A stretch of DNA of 64,000 bases from Congeria kusceri (Eukaryota; Mollusca; Bivalvia; Myida; Dreissenidae). Where the stretch lies: assembly GCA_027627225.1 (NCBI GenBank), contig CM051034.1, forward strand, positions 9,798,761-9,862,760, in the 5' to 3' direction. Positions 56,800-64,000 of the stretch are shown piece after piece. Both the position numbers and the translations under genes were made by a program. Every line of letters begins with the position of its first letter. Position 1 is the first letter of the stretch. A model generated the notes under the pieces. That model was not told the DNA's origin. It saw nothing but the letters and a program-made list of their open reading frames with translations, and did no database searches.

Positions 56800-57704
56800 G
56801 CAGAGAGGAAAGGACTATGAGTGTGGACATGGGAGACATCAGCTTTGAGATGGGGAACATGAGTATTGACCAACTGGATGAAACCTATCTAGATGACAGG
56901 ACTGGGAAAATTGTTGCACTGGACAAAAACAGCACCCAGCAACGACAAGAAACACATGAAAAAGATCAACAGTCAGTTAGTGGAAATGGGGAAGAGCGTA
57001 AAGTTAATAAGCTGAAATTAAGCAAGTCATCAAGTTATTCTAAATGTGACACTGTTTCTGTGGGTAAAAGTAACTCTGGGTTAAGCAGGTCTGGAAAATC
57101 AGAGAGTTATCTGCAAAAAAGTCGAGAAGGCTTCACCGAATCCAGTAGAGTTCCCATTGTTGCACAGTCGTTAGCCAAACGTATACAGCAAATGACCGGT
57201 AAAAGCATGTCTCTTGGAAAATCACCTGAAGAAAGGACAGAGAAAGCTGTTCATTCCCCTATGCCAGAGATTATTGATCTGACAGAAGATGAGGAAAGTC
57301 CAGCTCCTTTAAATACTGGCAAGGCGAACAGTAAAGAGAACTCCATGAAAAGTCATTCATTGACATCTAGTGAAACATTGAGGGAGACATCAAGTCAGCC
57401 AATGAAGCCCTCTGAAAGTTTTTTTAAATCATGTGAGCCAATCAAATCAACCGAGACACTGAAAAATCAATCAAAGCATCCAATGAAATCGTTCGAAGCT
57501 TTAAGCAAGCAAGCTGGCCAGGCTGTGACTGGTTCTGATGTGGTGAGACCTGGACAAGGCAAGCAATGGACTGCCCCAAGGACGCAGTCTACTGGACCAG
57601 CGCAGTCGACTGGGTTCCAATCTGTTTCATCAGCGCTTCACCAGTCACTTGAGGATGACATTCGGAAACGAAACGAGCTGGCAAAAATGCTGGAAAAGCA
57701 AAAG
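56800..57704 (+). CDS. Third coding exon of the plus-strand gene, with SUMO-interacting-type motif
   Basis: AACTTCTAG|GCAGAG ... CAAAAG|GTAATA; 301 whole codons plus the shared Gly, ending in phase 0. It starts GREERTMSVDMGDISFEMGN and is Ser/Lys-rich throughout. Near 57261-57300 it has MPEIIDLTEDEESP, a hydrophobic core followed by acidic residues, typical of a SUMO-interacting motif. At about 57395-57510 there are three imperfect repeats built on P-(M/I)-K-S-x-E-x-L. It ends in a charged helix SLEDDIRKRNELAKMLEKQK. A disordered N-terminal region with a SIM, closing in such a helix, resembles the stretch before the SNF2 domain of transcription termination factor 2 (TTF2), but no helicase motif lies in the window, so that is only a candidate. 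Later exons lie beyond 64000 or were not found. Confidence 0.8.
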
Positions 57705-58068
57705 GTAATAAATCAAATGCACAACCATGACTACTTATTTTACCATATTCTTTCTCTTTGTTTCTTCATATCTTCCCCAGAGCTCATATACTTAATTATC
57801 CAATCTTTCTTATGCTTGATGTTGGCATTAAAATATGGAAATAATTTTAAATACATGTAGTAGCCAACGGTTTTGATTTTGCAAGAATTTTAGTGATTTT
57901 GAAATATTTTTCCCAGGAAATGTGAAAATATGCCTGATTTTTCAAGTATTCAGGCCTCCTAGTGAAACCTTTAAAACCTCTATAAGCCTTTATTTTATTG
58001 AAAATCCTTTAAAACCTTTATTTTTCCTGGAAAACCTGTAAAAACCTAATTCACTCTCAAAACATTTT

Positions 58069-60838
58069 TAGCTCACCTGAGCATGAAGTGCTCGGTGAGC
58101 TTTTAGTATACGGGACCTCTGCAGCGTCGTTCGTCGTCTATCGTCCGTCGTTAAGGTGCCGTCAACAATTAGTACCGTTATCGCGATAAAGACTACATTT
58201 TTAGCTCACCTGAGCATGAAGTGCTCTGTGTTCGTGCTCGGTGAGCTATTGGTATAGGGGACCTCTCGGGCGGCGTCCGTCCTTCCGTCGTCAAGGTTCT
58301 GTCAACAGTTTGGACTGTTATCACGACTAAGACTACATTTTTTATTCAATCTTGACCAAAATTGCACAGTTTGTGTGTGACCATAAAATCTTGGACGAGT
58401 TCGATAATGGGCCCAATCGGACCAGTAACACTAGAGTTATTGCCCCTTTTTCATGCAAAAAAAGTGCAAAAGTGCCCTTTTGCGATGTATAGCCTTTATT
58501 TTCCATCCAATCTTAACCAAACTTTCACAGTTTGTGTATGACCATCAGATCTCAGCAGATGCCAAAAATGGGCCAGATCGTGTTTCAAACACCAGAGTTA
58601 TTGCCCTTCTTTTATTAAAAAAATATACAAAATGGACATTATTCAGGATAGAGAGAGACATTTTTCATCCAGTCTTCACCAATCTTGCACAGTTTGTCTA
58701 TGACCATGAGATTACAGTTGAAGTCGAATATAAGCAAGATCGGACCAGAAACTCCAAAGTTATTGCCCTTTGTTTGTGAAAAAAAATATGCAAAAATGGA
58801 CATTATACAGCATAGAGACTTCTTTTTTTCATCCAATCTTCATTAATCTTGCACAGTTTGTCTATGACCATAAGATTAAACGTGAAGTCGAAAATAAGCA
58901 AGATTGGACCAGAAACACCAGAGTTATTGCCCTTTGTTTGTGAAAAAAATATGCAAAAATGGACATTATTCAGGATAGAGACTTTATTTTTCATCCAATC
59001 TTCACCAATCGTGTACTGTTTGTCTATGAACGTAAGACTATAGGTGAAGTCGAATATAAGCATGATCGGGCCAGAAACACCAGATTTATTGCCCCTTGTT
59101 TTTGGAAAAAACATCAACCAGTCTTCATCGTAACTGGGTTGCCCGATGCCCGGGACAAGAAGATTTGATTTCGGGCTAGCATAAAATGCCAAATGCTTGC
59201 CTGATCGGGCAAGTGTTTTCATAGGCCTTATATATTGTGTGGACAAAGAAAAATCATTCAAAATAGCATTTTAGTTTGTTTAAAAAAACAACCAAAAAAA
59301 CCATACAAAACCCGTTGTATTATTGGAATCTAGTATTTACACAAAAACAGATAACGTCATCATGCTGTGTGGTGTTCATTATTGTGTAGAAGCTTATTGA
59401 AATATATAGACAATCGATCGCAGTCGACTAAACGCTTCTTTGTTAAAAGCTTAATAAGAAGACTACTTTAGTTGAAAGGGCAATTTTGGAGTACTTGCCA
59501 GTTTATCTGAAATTGAAGTTTGCAAAAATTTGCATTGTTGTCGGTAATTAACAAATATATAAATAAGTATTGTAGCTTTATTTTGAATTGTAAAATTTAA
59601 AAAACGCATGCTGTTTGAAAGTGAAACTGCATTTAAACACTGCTTTTTGGTAGGAACTATTTTGGAACTACTTTCGTCAAATGTAGCATGCAGTTTAATA
59701 AGGGAAAGTCAGAGAGCTAAATAGCTGATTGCTGCAACCTGCTCCTTTTCTTCTTCGCTCCGCTTCCCCTCTGGGTTGGTTAACACAGAAATGTTGAATA
59801 TCTTTTGAAATACAATTTATTTAGCAAATACTTAATAAATAGACTTTGTTTAAAAACCTTATTTAGAAGCATTTAAGTGAGTTATCAATTTATTAGAAAA
59901 TATCAACAAATTGATCCAGCTTTCCACACTGCTCTTTATTAGTAGAGCCATTTTTGGACCCTATATATTTCCCTGTTTATCGTTTTAATCACATTGTGAT
60001 GCATGATGCACAAAATAGTATGATCGAACCTTATGTATTTTGAGGGAGAACAACAAAAACAAGATGACACACATGTATATAGAAATAAAATATAAATAAA
60101 TAAAATTACAGAAAACATCTTCTGATACTGCTGTAGAGTACCATTTGAAGTTAAATAGTTCGGACAAGTCAAACAGATTTCGGGCAAGTGGTTTTGCTAA
60201 CAAGCTTGCCCGAACTGGCAAGTGCTTTGAAAAAATTAGCGTGAAGACTGATACAAGTTGTTGATACAAGTTATCAATGATTGGCTTGCACACACGATTT
60301 TTGATTCAATGTTGACCAAACTTACACAGTTTGCGCATGACCATAAAATTTGATTGATAAATTTGATTTCCAACAGTTGCAAGACTTGCGTGCAGTTATT
60401 TGTACATGCAACTTTGATGTCTTCAGAGCCTGCATTAACATCATTTATCATCATTGGAAAGAAAATTATCAAAGAAAAAGCAAACCTTTACCTTATAGCA
60501 CAGCCATCGCAATTATCGCATTGCAACTAGTTTTCCAAAACTGTTTGCGAAAAATACATAAAAATCTACTGTTTGTGCATTTTCCAGAATTGTCAATGAC
60601 TTAATGAAAAAGGGTCAGGTAAGAATATCGAGAAAAATGATTTGAGAACCAAAAAAACGCACATCCACTACCCAACTCGTACTTTAGTTAGCCCATTGCA
60701 CTGACCGATGTTTTAAATAAAATTGATCCTACCCCCACTGTGTATTGTTCAGATACCTTAATTTTCAAACCTGTCACAACAGGATGGGCTTCATTTGTAC
60801 CAGTTCTCAGGTGCTTTGGGCCATGATGGCCCTCTTGT
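58069..60838 (+). mobile_element. Hairpin-headed array element with duplicated head and nested insertion
   Basis: Two heads in a row (AGCTCACCTGAGCATGAAGT at 58072 and 58204) each form the stem AGCTCACC/GGTGAGCT. About five units of ~163 bp follow (CATCCAATCTTCACCAATCT, CACAGTTTGTCTATGACCAT, AGAAACACCAGAGTTATTGC), and the tail is TTCTCAGGTGCTTTGGGCCA, TGATGGCCCTCTTG. Units stop at about 59130 and resume at about 60295 because another sequence (59135-60290) is inserted. Confidence 0.7.
59135..60290. mobile_element. Nested insertion bordered by GCCCG/CGGGC palindromic segments
   Basis: Similar segments of about 80 bases lie at both ends (GATTTCGGGCTAGC...GCTTGCCTGATCGGGCAAGT at 59165-59215; GATTTCGGGCAAGTGG...GCTTGCCCGAACTGGCAAGT at 60175-60225). 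Each is itself palindromic. It splits the array of the host element. Type unknown. Confidence 0.45.
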
Positions 60839-61329
60839 TTTAAAAATTAGTTTGTCACATCTTTTTGTAGTAATGAATATTAAAGACACATACAAGACAC
60901 GTGCAAATGTTGTAAATAACATTTCATATCCATTTATGCATCTTGAATTTTACACAACATCAAGACCAAACCTTGTAAATTCATGTACAGCAGTTGATCA
61001 ATAACCGTAAATATTTGTCAACAGCATTGGCTCTGTAACGATTCTGAACATCAACAACAATATTATCTTTGTGGGTAAGTTTATTACTGGTTGGATAGTT
61101 GAAATAATCATTTAATACTCTGAACTTGTTGATGGAAGACAATATAATTAATCAAATAGACTTTCCAAGGTCCAGAAAAAAAGTTGGTTTCTGCTACTGC
61201 CTCTGGGTTAGTCAACTCAGGAATAATAATTTTGTTTTCAAAATGTACAAGATAATGAAGAGATTGAATTTTTAACTAAGTTGTGTAAAATATATCAAAA
61301 CTATAAACAGTAACAAACAGCTGAAGTAC

Positions 61330-61650
61330 AAATGACTTAAAACTTGATATTAACTTTGTCAGAAGAAGGTCTCTTGTTGAGTTTACACGGTTGTAGTTAT
61401 ACCCAGCAAAATGTATACATTTCTGAGCAAGAAAGTTAGACGAAACATTCTTGGCTTTGAATGTGGCAGTGATCATGTTGTATGTAGGCAGTACAAATTA
61501 CTTAAAAATTGTTAGTTACTTAGTCAGAAGATGGTCTCTTGTTGGGTTTACAAGTTTGTAGTAATACCCTGCAAAATGTATACATTTCTGAGCAAGGAAG
61601 TTAGACGAAACATTCTTGGCTTTGAATGTGGCAGTGATGAGGTTGTGATG
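61330..61650 (+). repeat. Tandem duplication of ~160 bp
   Basis: Two adjacent copies share AAAATGTATACATTTCTGAG, then GTTAGACGAAACATTCTTGG and CTTTGAATGTGGCAGTGAT. Non-coding, in intron 3. Confidence 0.8.
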
Positions 61651-62950
61651 AAGGCAAAACATGACATGAATTTTCCAATTTCCTACACTAATTTAGTGCT
61701 AACATTTGTTAATACAGTGTAGTTTCATTACTGGTTTAACTTCCACACTGTAAGAATAAGTATTAACTCGTTATGATTGTGTAGTATGCATAAATAACAA
61801 AATCTGAGGATTGCCATTCAGATTGCATCATTGTATGCCATCACAGTGATCATTCTTTCTAATTGAAATTTTTAAGTACTCTTTGAACATACTTGCTCTA
61901 AGTTGTTTAAGTGTGCATGTTAGTACAGTGTACTAAATATTGCTGCTTTTTTGTATGATATCTCATACTCTTGTGTTTGTGTCATAGTTATTTGTCTGGA
62001 GCTACGAATGAACTTCATGTATAGTTTATGGGATGCTAAAATAAAGAGATGAGATGACCTTTTGCAATAACGTTCGAACTAAGTGATTTTTCCTAGTTAG
62101 GGCTTTTAGTAATTGTGTGTTATCTGCAAGTTGGTACGTTTTTTCATGCTTAAACATTATTGCATTCCCATTACTTGCCTGAGTGCATTACTGTACAGCA
62201 TCTGTTTCAGTGATATCTTTGTGATGTTATTTTAAAAATAACTGTCATTTCATTGCCATCATTTGACCAACTTCATTATTAGGAGCATCCATCACATTCA
62301 CTTTAATTTCATTGCATATGACAAGAGCAAGTTTTGATGCATTTGTACTATGCTTTGCTAAGATACTGGTTTAGACTTTACACTGATGTTGAACATTCAC
62401 GAGGTAGAAATGTGCAACACCCTGCTATGTTGTTCTTAATGTTTCCCAGTATGTTTTCTCTTCCGTATGGATTTTGACTGTTTGCTACGTTAAATAGTGA
62501 ACATTGTTTATTGTGTTTTATTTAAAGTTCATATTAATTCAACTTTTAAATATAATAAGTGACTTCTGTAGGAACAAGTAGACATTTTCTAATGTCAGTT
62601 TAATATTCATGTTGCATTTAGGATAATTTCTTCAAATCGGGTATGTTTCGTTGAATATCAGTCAAATCGGGTATGTTTCGTTAAATATCAGTCAAATTAG
62701 ATGGTCAAAATTAGCCTTTATTTGCTCTTTAAATTTACCAATAGCTCCCTAAAAAGCCTTTTATTTTGCAAAATATGAACCTTCATAAAAACCTTTATTT
62801 TCACTGAGGTCTGCTAGGAGGCCTGCAAGTATTTCAGAAATATAGAAGCCATTGATATTTTGGCTACTGGTAGTGGTTAAAACTTGTAATTTTAAATAGC
62901 ATTCACATGTGTTTTGTTTGTACTATATGTATCATGTGTTAATAATTTAT
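61651..62950. other. AT-rich intron sequence
   Basis: No exon recognised. A 31-base direct duplication around TCGGGTATGTTTCGTT lies at 62637-62690. Confidence 0.4.
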
Positions 62951-63210
62951 TGTCAGTCTATAGACCCGCTCCTTAATTTCAGCACTTTTCATCCGATCTT
63001 CACCAAACTTGATGAAAATGTTTGCGAACATAATATCTCGGCCATGTTTGATAATCAGCCAAGTTATTGCCCATGATTAAATTAAATTGGTATTTTTAGC
63101 TGTTTCCGCTCTCATAGTCCAACAGTTTTCATCCGACCTTCAAGAAACTTTTTAAAGATTACTCTTGTCCCAGAGGGGGCATACCTGTTTTACAAACGGC
63201 TCTTGTTTAT
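62951..63210 (+). repeat. Dispersed repeat, 3' part (GGGGGCATACCTGTTTTACA)
   Basis: Units with TTTCATCCGATCTTCACCAA and CATAATATCTCGGCCATGTT like those at 38990-39250, then the tail GGGGGCATACCTGTTTTACA, AACGGCTCTTGTTT. It is the complementary end of the ATGCCCCC family. Confidence 0.55.
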
Positions 63211-64000
63211 TGTTGACCACATTTTTCAAGAAAAATTTCAGTTATTAGATTGGGGTTTGTCGGGGTGAAGGCTTCAACTGAAAGTTTCCGCTCTCTAACT
63301 CGAGACAGGATTGAGCTATTGTAATGAAACTTCATTCATAGATACTTTACAGCGAGATTTTGCTTGGGATTGCATACGGGGTGTGTGGGGTCAAGGTCAC
63401 TGTTACTATAAATAGAAAAACGGTTTCCACTCAATGAACTGGCTGAATGAGCTTAAAACATTCCGTTTTCGACCCACATACACAATGTGAAGCCATTTTG
63501 AGTAGAAGGATTCGCTTGATTCACTTTTAAGGTCACATTACACTAAATAAATAAGTCATGTAGGGCTATACTCTCTAAACAAATCAACAAGTTTAACTCG
63601 AAGACATGTTTTTAGGTTAAGACACTTGCTTTGCAATTCTTTTTTGGAGATGTAGGTAGAGTAAGCATTGGTATGCATTAATAAATCACTGATATGTTTT
63701 AAGAATGGAGACTACAATTTGACACTTGCGCTGAGGCGGGTTACATTCAACTAGAAAGTAGCCGGTAAAAAGATATTGATAAAACAGTCAACTTTGTTTA
63801 GTGTCGAGTTCTTTCTTACATAATACATGACATACCCTTTTTATTGCTCAAATCAATTCAGCTAAGAATGCTCTTGAAGAAAATGTATGGTTATGAGGGT
63901 CCCTATGTGCAAAATGTTGCATTTATTTTTAGTTAAAGTTATCACTTTTGCATTAAATTACATAAGGATTGGAATTAGTATATTGTAACCGATTCAAAGG
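63211..64000. other. Right edge of window, intron 3 of the plus-strand gene
   Basis: No exon of the plus-strand gene is recognisable before the window ends. Confidence 0.35.

Larger units (their letters stand above)
57858..62870. mobile_element. 5-kb inverted-repeat-bounded region (AGGCCTCCTAG ends) in intron 3
   Basis: GTAGTAGCCAA at 57858, then TTCAAGTATTCAGGCCTCCT + AG at about 57938, are mirrored at 62810-62870 (CTAGGAGGCCTGCAAGTATT + T, then TTTTGGCTACTGG). AAAACCTTTATTTT motifs lie inside both arms. The interior contains a hairpin-headed array element and a further nested element. Probably a large transposon with degenerate ends. Confidence 0.45.

Noticed and set aside
57705..57860. 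Extension of the third exon frame to 57860
   Set aside because: Past the donor CAAAAG|GTAATA the sequence becomes AT-rich and hydrophobic; treated as intron read-through.

Overview
This is eukaryotic, animal DNA: AT-rich, with exons broken by long GT-AG introns, TATA boxes, AATAAA signals, tRNA-derived SINEs, non-LTR retrotransposon remnants, many short inverted-repeat transposons and several kilobase-scale minisatellites. The best protein match is a secreted, yolk-type ferritin of the kind described in snails. Several repeat families (elements starting AGCTCACC and ending GGCCCTCTTG; palindromic MITEs starting GAGGCGTGTCGTG) look like those common in bivalve genomes. I infer a mollusc, most likely a bivalve; the species is not proven.

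Layout. (1) 1-2,700: a tRNA-like repeat and a dispersed repeat, then the last exon of a divergent ferritin on the plus strand whose body lies left of the window. (2) 3,100-5,400: a minisatellite split by two insertions, one of them the 3' end of a LINE. (3) 5,899-18,351, minus strand: the last and first exons of an unrecognised two-exon (or longer) gene. Its 11.5 kb intron holds a 4.7 kb minisatellite, an intronless Arg-rich gene interrupted by one in-frame stop, an orphan exon, a pentanucleotide ladder and a 21-copy 45-bp array. (4) 21,052-41,789, minus strand: a complete seven-exon secreted ferritin gene with a TATA box, signal-peptide exon, intact ferroxidase residues and two small in-frame exons that add 40 Cys-rich residues to the B-C loop. 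Its 12 kb first intron carries a 4.6 kb array of 33-bp units and a 6.7 kb inverted-repeat element containing a nested hAT element and a nested LINE. (5) 42,600-48,900: intergenic, with a 34-bp minisatellite and three inverted-repeat transposons. (6) 49,644 to the right edge, plus strand: the first three coding exons of a gene with a SUMO-interacting-type motif, running out of the window, with repeats in every intron.

The two ferritin genes are related: both terminal coding exons are exactly 135 nt, start in phase 0 and encode 44 residues plus stop. They face each other tail to tail with the unrecognised minus-strand gene between. The rest of the window is mostly repeats. The most informative are hairpin-headed elements enclosing unrelated tandem arrays, one of which has a perfect 19-bp target-site duplication. 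No operons, CRISPR arrays or convincing functional tRNA or rRNA genes were seen. All exon models are read by eye from splice sites and phase and have no transcript support.
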